Notes under the pieces: model-generated
What the model was told of the DNA's origin: nothing
Seen by the model: the letters and a program-made list of their open reading frames with translations, nothing else
Databases searched by the model: none
Program-made: the position numbers and the translations under genes
Shown: positions 1 to 7,077 of the stretch, piece after piece
Position numbering within the stretch: the stretch's first letter is position 1
How the letters are laid out: each line of letters starts with the position of its first letter
NCBI GenBank assembly: GCA_947385425.1
Contig: CANDKY010000025.1
Span: 1 to 42,572, forward strand
Length of the DNA: 42,572 nucleotides
Reading direction: 5' to 3'
From: an uncultured Lachnospiraceae bacterium
GTDB lineage: Bacteria; Bacillota; Clostridia; Lachnospirales; Lachnospiraceae

Positions 1-56
1 CGCGCCGGGCACCCGTCAGTTCTTGCTGACATTTTCCTTTGGGTGCCCGTGTGCAT
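1..56 (-). repeat. Hairpin module downstream of a terminator, copy 1
   Basis: On the minus strand the terminator T-tract is followed by TGCACAC and then a GC-rich inverted repeat. GGGCACCC (7-14) pairs with GGGTGCCC (41-48), and GTCAG (15-19) pairs with CTGAC (26-30) inside it. The distal end reads GCCCGGCGCG. Modules of similar layout follow the terminators at 11676-11701 and 34860-34887. The function is unknown; the recurrence after T-tracts is what can be seen. Confidence 0.5.
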
Positions 57-91
57 AAAAAGCGCCCGGTCCAGCCATGGGACCGAGCGCT
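57..91 (-). terminator. Intrinsic terminator of the chemotaxis receptor gene
   Basis: Minus-strand hairpin with a 12-bp stem (80-91 against 61-72, one G-U pair) and a 7-nt loop, followed by a run of five T (57-61). It lies about 85 bp beyond the stop of the chemotaxis receptor gene. Confidence 0.8.
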
Positions 92-176
92 CTTTACACT
101 TTTTTGCCATTTCATATTCGAATATCCGCTGTATATTATCAGCATTGCACCGTAAATAAGTAAACGCCATAATATA

Positions 177-1865
177 TTAAACTTTTAATTTAAATTGTCC
201 TACTAACTCTTCCAAATTTGTTGACTGGGCGGATAATTCTTCGCTTGTCGCCGAAGTCTGCTGTGCCGATGCCGAATTGTTCTGTATTACATCCGCAATC
301 TGCTCGACGCCCAGCTCCAACTGTTTCATGGCATCCGCCTGGGAATCCGACAGATCGCTGATTTCCTTCGTAGAAGATGCCAGCATTTTGATGCCTCCGA
401 TAACAGTTTCGATAGCCGCCGTAGCCTTTACCGTAATCTCATTCCCAAACTCGATCTCTTTCATGGAATTCTCAATCAGGCGCTTTGTATTCACTGCCGA
501 AGTAGCGCTGTCCGCCGCAAGCTTCCCAATCTGATCTGCCACTACGGCGAAGCCTTTTCCTGCCTCCCCTGCCCTTGCCGCTTCAATAGAAGCATTCAAT
601 GACAGCAGGTTCGTCTGGGAAGCAATGTCTTCGATATCACCGATAATATTGGCAATCTCCTTCGATGTTTCGTTGATTCTCTCCATCGCCTGGTTCAGCC
701 TCCTGATATCCTCATTGCTCTTCTCGGCCTTTTCCCTGAACTCCTCTGCGCCGTGGTAAGATTTATTGGCTTTGTCCGAAGTATTCACCACATTCTCCGT
801 GATATTCTGGATAGTAGCTGTCAGTTCCTCCACGGAAGCCGCCTGATCGGTAGCCCCTTCTGCCAGTGCCTGTGCGCTCTCCGCCATCTGGGACGACCCC
901 AAAGCCACCTGCTCCGCCGCCTCATTGATCTGGCCAAGCGTATCGCTTAACGAATCGGTAATGGTACCAATAGACTTACCCAGTATCTCAAAATCTCCCC
1001 GGAAATGCACATCTGTAGAAACATTGAAATTCCCGTCGGCCACTTCGCCGAGCGTCCTGCGCAGTTCCCGGATATAAAGCTTCAGTTCCCCGATCGCCTC
1101 CTTAAATGAATCCGTCATCTCGCCGATTTCATCCGGGTACATGCTCTCAATCTCAATCTCCAGGTTTCCCTGGGCAAGCTGTGCCGTAGCGTCCTTTACT
1201 TTAACGATAGGCTCGGCAAACAGCTTCGCCACAAAACCCGCAAACCGCATGGAAATGAATACAGCCGCCAATATAACGAGCGCAATGGCCCCTAATGTAA
1301 TATAAGTCTGAATGGTAAGGCCGTTCGAAACTTCCTCCCCCATCTCAACATTTAAATCTACCAAGCCTTCGATGGCATCCGTAAGTTCCTTCAATGTAGG
1401 TTTTCCCTGCGTAAGGAGCAAATCCAACGCTTCCGTGTTGCGGTTTACCGTTGCGAGATCCTCCACTTCTTCGAAAATCGCACGGTACTGCGGCAGCGTC
1501 TCACGGATCACTTCCAGATACGGTTCTTCTTCCTCTGAATTACAGTTCAGCAGCATCTGTGCATACGCCTCATCTGTCCTGGCCTGCAGCTCATCCAGTT
1601 CCTCCGCGGATTCCCGTATAGCAGCCGGATCTTCCAGAAGAATCATTTCCCTTACAACCGCCGGCTCTTTCGTCAGATATGTACTGAATATTCCGATTTC
1701 CCCCTGTGAAAAACCGTTAGTCACCAACGCTTTGCTGTAATTGATATCACTGCGGAGAAGCACCACAAGACCTAAAAGCCCTGAAATGCTGGAAATACAT
1801 ACGATCAAAGTAAAACAGAATTTCAATTTCTTCTGTACCTTCATTACTTTTATTTTTTCAAGCAT
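177..1865 (-). CDS. Methyl-accepting chemotaxis protein
   Basis: A 562-residue transmembrane chemoreceptor that would relay an extracellular ligand signal to the CheA/CheW array. The order is a short cytoplasmic N-terminus, TM1 (about 15-38), a helical periplasmic-side sensor of the four-helix-bundle MCP type (about 40-185), TM2 (about 187-207), HAMP, and a long coiled-coil signalling domain. The near-invariant receptor tip is visible around residues 415-455 ([20 protein letters not shown] then [15 protein letters not shown]). There is no C-terminal pentapeptide for CheR docking. No che or motility genes lie nearby, so it is an orphan receptor. The ligand cannot be deduced. A GGGAG Shine-Dalgarno sequence precedes the ATG by 8 nt. 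Two tandem sigma-A-like promoters lie upstream and a terminator downstream, so it is probably monocistronic. Confidence 0.95.
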   Translation of the reverse strand: MLEKIKVMKVQKKLKFCFTLIVCISSISGLLGLVVLLRSDINYSKALVTNGFSQGEIGIFSTYLTKEPAVVREMILLEDPAAIRESAEELDELQARTDEAYAQMLLNCNSEEEEPYLEVIRETLPQYRAIFEEVEDLATVNRNTEALDLLLTQGKPTLKELTDAIEGLVDLNVEMGEEVSNGLTIQTYITLGAIALVILAAVFISMRFAGFVAKLFAEPIVKVKDATAQLAQGNLEIEIESMYPDEIGEMTDSFKEAIGELKLYIRELRRTLGEVADGNFNVSTDVHFRGDFEILGKSIGTITDSLSDTLGQINEAAEQVALGSSQMAESAQALAEGATDQAASVEELTATIQNITENVVNTSDKANKSYHGAEEFREKAEKSNEDIRRLNQAMERINETSKEIANIIGDIEDIASQTNLLSLNASIEAARAGEAGKGFAVVADQIGKLAADSATSAVNTKRLIENSMKEIEFGNEITVKATAAIETVIGGIKMLASSTKEISDLSDSQADAMKQLELGVEQIADVIQNNSASAQQTSATSEELSAQSTNLEELVGQFKLKV

Positions 1866-1933
1866 ACCTCTTATCTCCCTTACCTGTAAACAAAGCTTAA
1901 TCCTATACTACACTCCCTTATTTATAGCCAGCT

Positions 1934-1961
1934 TATATACAACATCATATTCTAATGTCAA
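1934..1961 (-). promoter_or_regulatory. Promoter of the chemotaxis receptor gene (proximal)
   Basis: Minus-strand TTGACA (1956-1961), 16-bp spacer, TATATA (1934-1939), about 70 bp before the start codon. It looks like sigma-A rather than the motility sigma factor. Confidence 0.65.
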
Positions 1962-2030
1962 GGTTCTGCTCTCCTGCCCACAGCCTGGAACACTGGCGGC
2001 AAAAGATAAAAAAATAGAATCGATTGCCCT

Positions 2031-2059
2031 ATTATATCATTCTTTCCTTTCCGTTACAA
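2031..2059 (-). promoter_or_regulatory. Promoter of the chemotaxis receptor gene (distal)
   Basis: Minus-strand TTGTAA (2054-2059), 17-bp spacer, TATAAT (2031-2036). Second of two tandem sigma-A-like promoters. Confidence 0.55.
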
Positions 2060-2256
2060 GTATACAATGGCAAGGAAATCAATTTCCAGTATAAATATTC
2101 AACACTGCTCTAACCAATACTGAAACCTGATTTCCCTATAGCCATTTTTATGCCTTACACCCCATACCTGAAGCCTCTGAAATTATACATACAACTGCAT
2201 AATTATCCAAAAAACATTTCCCTGTATTTCAGGCGGCCTAATCGGCTGCCCTTCCC

Positions 2257-5200
2257 TTAGAGCCTGCAAATGCCAATGTTAACCTTTTCCCCATTCACAT
2301 TCCATTCCTTCCTGCTCCATGCCCCTGCAGACGTCCCTTCCTCATCCGTCCGCATTTCATCCGCCAGTACCTTCTCCGCAATTACATCTCTGTTCTTTTC
2401 CACTATGGAAGCGATTTTCCCATTTCCGCTAATTTCCACCCTGATATGATCCATCACTTCATAGCCCGCATCCTTCCGCATTGTCTGGATTTTGCTTAGT
2501 ACTTCATACACAAAGCCTTCCTCTATCAGTTCTTCCGTCAGGTTCGTATCCAGCACGACTGTCATGGTATTGTCCGCCTCCGACACATAACCTTCCTTCT
2601 GGCTCATTTCAATCAGCAGATCGTCTTTTGCCAGTTCCACAGCTACGCCGTCAACCTCAAAGGCCAGCCGCCCCTTCCCGTTCAGTTCATCCATAGCCGC
2701 ATTGCCGTCCAATGCCGCAAGGGCCGTCCTAATCCCTCCAAGCTGTTTGCCATACTTTGGCCCTACCGTCCGCAGTTGGGGTTTGAACGTATAACTGGTA
2801 AAATCACGCACATCATCCGTGAAGCTGACTTCCTTTACATTCAGTTCTTCCTTGATGATATCCTGATAAAAACCATCCAGTGAATTGGAAGCCTTTACAA
2901 ACATCCGCCCGATAGGCTGGCGGTTCTTGATATTGGCCGTATTCCTGGCAGCCCTTCCCATAACCACTACTTTAAGGACCTCATCCATATCCTCTTCCAG
3001 TTTCCTGTCAATTACCGCCTCATCCGCTTTCGGGTAATCGCACAGATGGATACTCTCCGGAGCGGTGCTGTCAATCCCGCACACCAGATTGCGGTAAATG
3101 TCCTCTGTCATAAACGGAATGATCGGCGCCGCACATTTGCATACGGTAATCAATGCCGTATACAATGTCATATATGCATTGATTTTATCCTGTTCCATCC
3201 CTTTCGCCCAGAAACGCTCACGGCTCCTGCGCACATACCAGTTGCTCATCTCATCCACGAAGCCATCCAGCGCCCTTGCCGCCTCAGGCAGCCTGTAATT
3301 CTCCAGATGGCCGTCCGCTTCCTTCACCAGCGTATTCAGTTTCGACAGCAGCCACTTATCCATAACCGGAAGTTTTTGGTAATCAAGCTTATGCTGCGAC
3401 GCATCAAAACCGTCAATATTCGCGTAAAGGACAAAGAAAGCATAGGTATTCCACAAGGTGCCCATAAACTTACGCTGGCCTTCCATAACCGCTTTCCCGT
3501 GGAAACGGTTTGGCAGCCATGGCGCCGAGTTGATGGTAAAATACCAGCGGATAGCATCCGCCCCATAAGTTGCCAGCGCATCAAACGGATCCACCGCATT
3601 CCCTTTGGATTTACTCATCTTCTGTCCATTCTCATCCTGTACATGGCCGAGGACAATTACGTTTTCAAAAGGCGAACAGTTAAATAACAGCGTAGATTCT
3701 GCCATCAAAGAGTAGAACCACCCTCTGGTCTGATCTACGGCTTCAGAAATAAACTGTGCCGGGAACTGCTGTTTAAACAGATCTTCGTTTTCAAACGGAT
3801 AATGGTGCTGTGCAAAAGGCATGGCGCCGGAATCAAACCAGCAGTCAATCACCTCCGGCACGCGTTTCATTGTCCCGGCGCACTTCGGGCAATTACAGGT
3901 TATCTCATCGATATACGGCCTGTGAAGCTCCACGGTACGCGCCGCCGGATTCCCGCTCATTTCCTCCAGCTCTGCCCTGGAACCGATTGCCTCCTGGTGC
4001 CCGCAGCTTTCACATTCCCACACATTCAGCGGCGTCCCCCAGTAACGGTTTCTGGATATTCCCCAATCCTGGATATTTTCCAGCCAGTTGCCGAAACGCC
4101 CCTCCCCAATGGACTCCGGAATCCAGTTAACCGTCTTATTATTGCGCACCAGGTCATCCCTCACTGCCGTCATCCGGATAAACCAGGACTCCCTGGCATA
4201 ATAAATTAACGGCGTATCGCACCGCCAGCAGAACGGGTAGTCATGTTCAAATTTCGGTGCGCTGAAAAGTTTCCCTTCCTTGTCCAAATCCTTTAATATC
4301 TCCGGATCCGCGTCTTTGACAAATTTTCCGGCATAAGGGGTTTCTTCCGTCATATTCCCTTTGCCGTCCACAAACTGTACAAAAGGCAGATCATACCGCC
4401 TCCCGACCTGCGCGTCGTCCTCACCAAAAGCAGGCGCGATATGCACGATACCCGTACCATCCGACATAGTAACATAATCGTCACAGGTTACAAAATGCGC
4501 CCTCTTGTTCTGTTTGGCCGCCTCCTCCCCTGTACATGCGAATAACGGCTCATATTCCATATTCTCCAGATCCCTGCCCTGATAAGTCTGCAGCACTTCG
4601 TAGGCAGGCTTCCCTTCCTCCGCCAGTTTCCCCAGCACATTGTCAAGCAATGCCTGGGCCATATAATAGGTATAACCGTCTGCCGCCTTCACTTTGCAAT
4701 ACACCGCGTCCGGGTTCATACACAATGCCGTGTTTGAGGGCAGCGTCCAGGGAGTTGTCGTCCATGCAAGGAAATATGCGTCTTCCCCTGCCACTTTGAA
4801 ACGCACAACGGCAGAACGCTCCTTCACCGCCTTGTACCCCTGCGCCACTTCATGGGAAGACAGCGGTGTGCCGCAGCGCGGGCAGTAAGGCACGATTTTA
4901 AAGCCTTTATACAACAGCCCTTTATCCCAAATCTGCTTTAATGCCCACCACTCCGATTCAATAAAATCATCGTGGTAAGTCACATAAGGATCCTCCATAT
5001 CCGCCCAGAAACCGACCGTACCGGAAAAATCCTCCCACATGCCTTTATATTTCCATACACTCTCCTTACACTCCCGGATAAAAGGATCCAGGCCGTATTC
5101 CTCTATCTGCTCCTTCCCATCCAGCCCCAACTTCCGCTCCACTTCCAGTTCCACCGGAAGGCCATGGGTATCCCATCCTGCTTTACGCGGGACCATATAC

Positions 5201-5427
5201 CCCTTCATGGTACGGTACCTTGGTATCATATCCTTAACCACACGCGTCAGCACATGCCCGATATGAGGCTTCCCGTTTGCCGTCGGAGGCCCGTCATAGA
5301 AAGTATAAACCGGCCCGTCCTTACGGTTCTCCATACTTTTCCTGAAAATATCATTCTCCTTCCAAAACTTTTCCGTCTGCTTCTCCCGCTCTACAAAGTT
5401 AAGATTCGTAGATACTTTCTGATACAT
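2257..5427 (-). CDS. ileS: Isoleucyl-tRNA synthetase
   Basis: Charges tRNA-Ile with isoleucine in the cytoplasm. It is a class Ia synthetase: the HIGH signature occurs as PHIGH near residue 55 and the KMSKS loop as KMSKSKGN near residue 600. An editing domain lies between them and the anticodon-binding region is C-terminal. It ends in a long extension instead of the short zinc-finger tail, the layout usual for the ~1040-residue type of IleRS. The start at 5427 (MYQKVSTNL) is preferred: AAAGG lies 9 nt upstream of it. A second ATG at 5436 immediately follows the same AAAGG with no spacing. Expression is probably controlled by the Ile T-box at about 5893-6246. Between that T-box and the gene lie four tandem hairpin units, an unusual addition to a synthetase leader. 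Confidence 0.97.
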   Translation of the reverse strand: MYQKVSTNLNFVEREKQTEKFWKENDIFRKSMENRKDGPVYTFYDGPPTANGKPHIGHVLTRVVKDMIPRYRTMKGYMVPRKAGWDTHGLPVELEVERKLGLDGKEQIEEYGLDPFIRECKESVWKYKGMWEDFSGTVGFWADMEDPYVTYHDDFIESEWWALKQIWDKGLLYKGFKIVPYCPRCGTPLSSHEVAQGYKAVKERSAVVRFKVAGEDAYFLAWTTTPWTLPSNTALCMNPDAVYCKVKAADGYTYYMAQALLDNVLGKLAEEGKPAYEVLQTYQGRDLENMEYEPLFACTGEEAAKQNKRAHFVTCDDYVTMSDGTGIVHIAPAFGEDDAQVGRRYDLPFVQFVDGKGNMTEETPYAGKFVKDADPEILKDLDKEGKLFSAPKFEHDYPFCWRCDTPLIYYARESWFIRMTAVRDDLVRNNKTVNWIPESIGEGRFGNWLENIQDWGISRNRYWGTPLNVWECESCGHQEAIGSRAELEEMSGNPAARTVELHRPYIDEITCNCPKCAGTMKRVPEVIDCWFDSGAMPFAQHHYPFENEDLFKQQFPAQFISEAVDQTRGWFYSLMAESTLLFNCSPFENVIVLGHVQDENGQKMSKSKGNAVDPFDALATYGADAIRWYFTINSAPWLPNRFHGKAVMEGQRKFMGTLWNTYAFFVLYANIDGFDASQHKLDYQKLPVMDKWLLSKLNTLVKEADGHLENYRLPEAARALDGFVDEMSNWYVRRSRERFWAKGMEQDKINAYMTLYTALITVCKCAAPIIPFMTEDIYRNLVCGIDSTAPESIHLCDYPKADEAVIDRKLEEDMDEVLKVVVMGRAARNTANIKNRQPIGRMFVKASNSLDGFYQDIIKEELNVKEVSFTDDVRDFTSYTFKPQLRTVGPKYGKQLGGIRTALAALDGNAAMDELNGKGRLAFEVDGVAVELAKDDLLIEMSQKEGYVSEADNTMTVVLDTNLTEELIEEGFVYEVLSKIQTMRKDAGYEVMDHIRVEISGNGKIASIVEKNRDVIAEKVLADEMRTDEEGTSAGAWSRKEWNVNGEKVNIGICRL

Positions 5428-5445
5428 GATCTCCATCCTTTCTTA

Positions 5446-5880
5446 TTCCAGTTCCGCATCCAGCTCAAAAGGCACCTCACCGGCAGAGGAAAAACCGCCC
5501 CTAATGCATGGTCTGTTTTTCCTCTGGGTGCCTTTTGCGCCAGATGCTGTTTTCCAGTTCCGCAGCTAACACATATGGCGCTCCCCAGCAGAGGAAAAAC
5601 CGCCCTTAATGCATGATCTGTTTTTCCTCTGGCGCCATCTGTGTTAGATGCTGTTTTCCAGTTCCGCATCCAGCTCAAAAGGCACCTCACCGGCAGAGGA
5701 AAAGCCGCCCCTAATGCATGGTCTGTTTTTCCTCTGGGTGCCTTTTGCGCCAGATGCTGTTTTCCAGTTCCGCAGCTAACACATATGGCGCTCCCCAGCA
5801 GAGGAAAAACCGCCCTTAATGCATGATCTGTTTTTCCTCTGGCGCCATCTGTGTTAGATGCTGTTTTCCAGTTCCGCATC
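5446..5880 (-). repeat. Tandem structured hairpin repeats in the ileS leader (ABAB)
   Basis: Two copies of a 210-bp period, each made of two related units: 5446-5551 (A), 5552-5655 (B), 5656-5761 (A), 5762-5865 (B), plus a partial start at 5866-5880. On the ileS sense strand each unit folds into one long hairpin. The inner stem CAGAGGAAAAA/TTTTTCCTCTG and the loop containing CATGCATTA are shared. The outer stems differ: CAAAAGGCACC/GGTGCCTTTTG in A, and CTAACACA/TGTGTTAG plus ATGGCGC/GCGCCAT in B, each self-complementary. Units are separated by a constant GCGGAACTGGAA linker, and the last linker abuts the ileS ribosome binding site. The repeats lie downstream of the T-box terminator, inside the read-through mRNA. 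The A and B copies are nearly identical between periods, which points to recent duplication. Confidence 0.85.
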
Positions 5881-5892
5881 CACGTTTGATGC

Positions 5893-6246
5893 GAAAAAAA
5901 AGGCCCCGTCCGTAAAAGGACGGGGCCTGCTGCCCGTATACCACCCGTTACATCATACGCCTGCTTGCATTCGGAAACATTTTCCGCCCCAAAAATGGTG
6001 CCTCCCATGCATCGCCTGCTCACAGGTTATATGGTATCCGTTAACGGCGGACTGCCGTCGGTGCCTACTTCCTGTCCGCTTATCCAACAAAAAAACGCCG
6101 GATTAAGGTTCAGCCCGCAACTCAAGAGTGATATTCAGTATTCCTTACTCATACCGGCCTCCCACCGCCGCCGGCTCGCTGCAAATTTCTGGCAATACCT
6201 ACTGTCTCCATCATCGTCTTTCCTTCTGTTTATGCAATTCTTACAG
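5893..6246 (-). ncRNA. T-box riboswitch, isoleucine specific (ileS leader)
   Basis: The minus strand shows the T-box order. Stem I elements include AGCGAGCC and GGTGGGAGGC. The specifier segment GAATATCACTC has AUC as specifier codon (6130-6132), which matches Ile. The T-box/antiterminator sequence AACGGGTGGTATACGGGC (5932-5949) corresponds to the GGGUGGNACCGCG core. A strong intrinsic terminator follows (5894-5927). Uncharged tRNA-Ile is expected to stabilise the antiterminator and permit ileS transcription. The 5' end is estimated from the promoter at 6255-6284. Confidence 0.88.
5894..5927 (-). terminator. Regulated terminator of the ileS T-box
   Basis: Minus-strand 10-bp perfect GC stem (5918-5927 with 5902-5911), 6-nt loop, followed by eight T (5894-5901). 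It lies immediately after the T-box sequence. Confidence 0.9.
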
Positions 6247-6254
6247 ATACCGTT

Positions 6255-6284
6255 ATTATAATACCCGCAGACAGCCTGTGTCAA
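6255..6284 (-). promoter_or_regulatory. Promoter of the ileS leader
   Basis: Minus-strand consensus TTGACA (6279-6284), 18-bp spacer, TATAAT (6255-6260), just upstream of T-box stem I. The resulting leader would be about 820 nt long. Confidence 0.8.
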
Positions 6285-6339
6285 GCCTGTTATTCGCGCT
6301 TTCGCGCTTACTACAATTTCTATTGTCACAGTTCACTCC

Positions 6340-6527
6340 CAATGTCATTAACTTAAGCTTTTCGGGGTGCTGCAAACCATATACCTCAATCCAGACCATT
6401 GAAAGACGCCGGCACTTAGGCACCGTATTTTGGTGCCTTAGTACCGTTGCGTCTGCCGTGAGCGGAAGCGCGTCTGGATGAGATATATGGTTTGTGGCAC
6501 CACGGGAAGCTTAAGTTAATGACATTG
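6340..6527. mobile_element. MITE-like element, 188 bp, with 21-bp terminal inverted repeats
   Basis: Perfect 21-bp terminal inverted repeats beginning CAATGTCATTAACTTAAGC occupy 6340-6360 and 6507-6527. A 9-bp direct repeat GTTCACTCC flanks the element on both sides (6331-6339 and 6528-6536), as expected of a target-site duplication. The interior also folds back: AAACCATATA pairs with TATATGGTTT, and the centre has an AGGCACC/GGTGCCT hairpin. There is no coding capacity, so a transposase elsewhere would be needed. Confidence 0.82.
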
Positions 6528-6546
6528 GTTCACTCCCCGCCCTATG

Positions 6547-6652
6547 CGCGGCCCTGGCACCCCATCTGATTTTTTTGCATCGTTTTGAATGATGGTTTTA
6601 CTTAACAGAAGATTCGCAAACTCAGGGGAAAATGGCGTTAGTCCAAAACCCA
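6547..6652. repeat. Partial direct copy of the neighbouring fold-back element
   Basis: The segment containing TTGCATCGTTTTGAATGATG and CAGAAG, ending in CAGGGGAAAATGGC, is a diverged direct repeat of 6676-6751 (left arm and start of the centre of the 6653-6901 element). It lacks the inverted second arm, so it may be an internally deleted copy. Confidence 0.6.
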
Positions 6653-6901
6653 GGTGCCGGCTCCGCGTCCGGAGAGGCCCTGCCTGCTTTTTGCATCGTT
6701 TTGGATGGTGGTTTTTCTTAGCAGAAGGGGCTAAACCCAGGGAAAAATGGCCATGGATGGCCATTTTAGGCAGTACGGGACAAGGATGTCCCATACTGCC
6801 GGCCCGGACGGTGCCCAAACTTACATCTTCTGCTTAGAAAAACCCCGTCCAAATAAGCTGCAAAAAGCAGGCAGGGCCTCTCCGGACGCGGAGCCGGCGC
6901 C
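6653..6901. repeat. Fold-back element with 75-bp inverted arms and nested palindromes
   Basis: Arms of 75 bp at 6653-6727 and 6827-6901 are near-perfect reverse complements (GGTGCCGGCTCCGCGTCCGG at one end, CTTAGCAGAAG at the inner end). The 99-bp centre has two more palindromes: AAAATGGCCAT/ATGGCCATTTT, and GGCAGTACGGGACA with TGTCCCATACTGCC. The whole could form a three-hairpin cruciform. There is no gene and no clear target duplication. It may be a non-autonomous element or a structured intergenic repeat. Confidence 0.75.
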
Positions 6902-7077
6902 GTCCTGTGAACACCTGTAAACAATACCCTTTGGCAGCAGCACCACCACATTTGTGAATATTGCCTCTATACATTTCTTTCAACAAATGATATAATCAGT
7001 TAAAATGTATATTTTTACCAAAGCGCGTAACTATATATGCAACAAAATGCACAAAATCAGAAAGGAGAATTGAAATT

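Larger units (their letters stand above)
1866..2256. other. Intergenic region between the receptor gene and ileS
   Basis: About 390 bp without a gene. It holds the two candidate promoters for the receptor (1934-1961 and 2031-2059). No strong terminator was seen just after the ileS stop: only a weak CCTG/CAGG hairpin with a T6 run near 2216-2240 on the minus strand. Nothing else was recognised. Confidence 0.5.

Noticed and set aside
5446-5880. CRISPR array considered for the tandem repeats
   Set aside because: Units are ~105 bp with no short direct repeat plus variable spacers of equal length, spacers do not differ between periods, and no cas genes are nearby.
5391-6023. A 210-residue minus-strand open frame through the T-box terminator and hairpin repeats
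   Set aside because: Its sequence is the translated hairpin array and riboswitch; the periodic peptide comes from the 210-bp DNA repeat. It overlaps the ileS start region and has no ribosome binding site.
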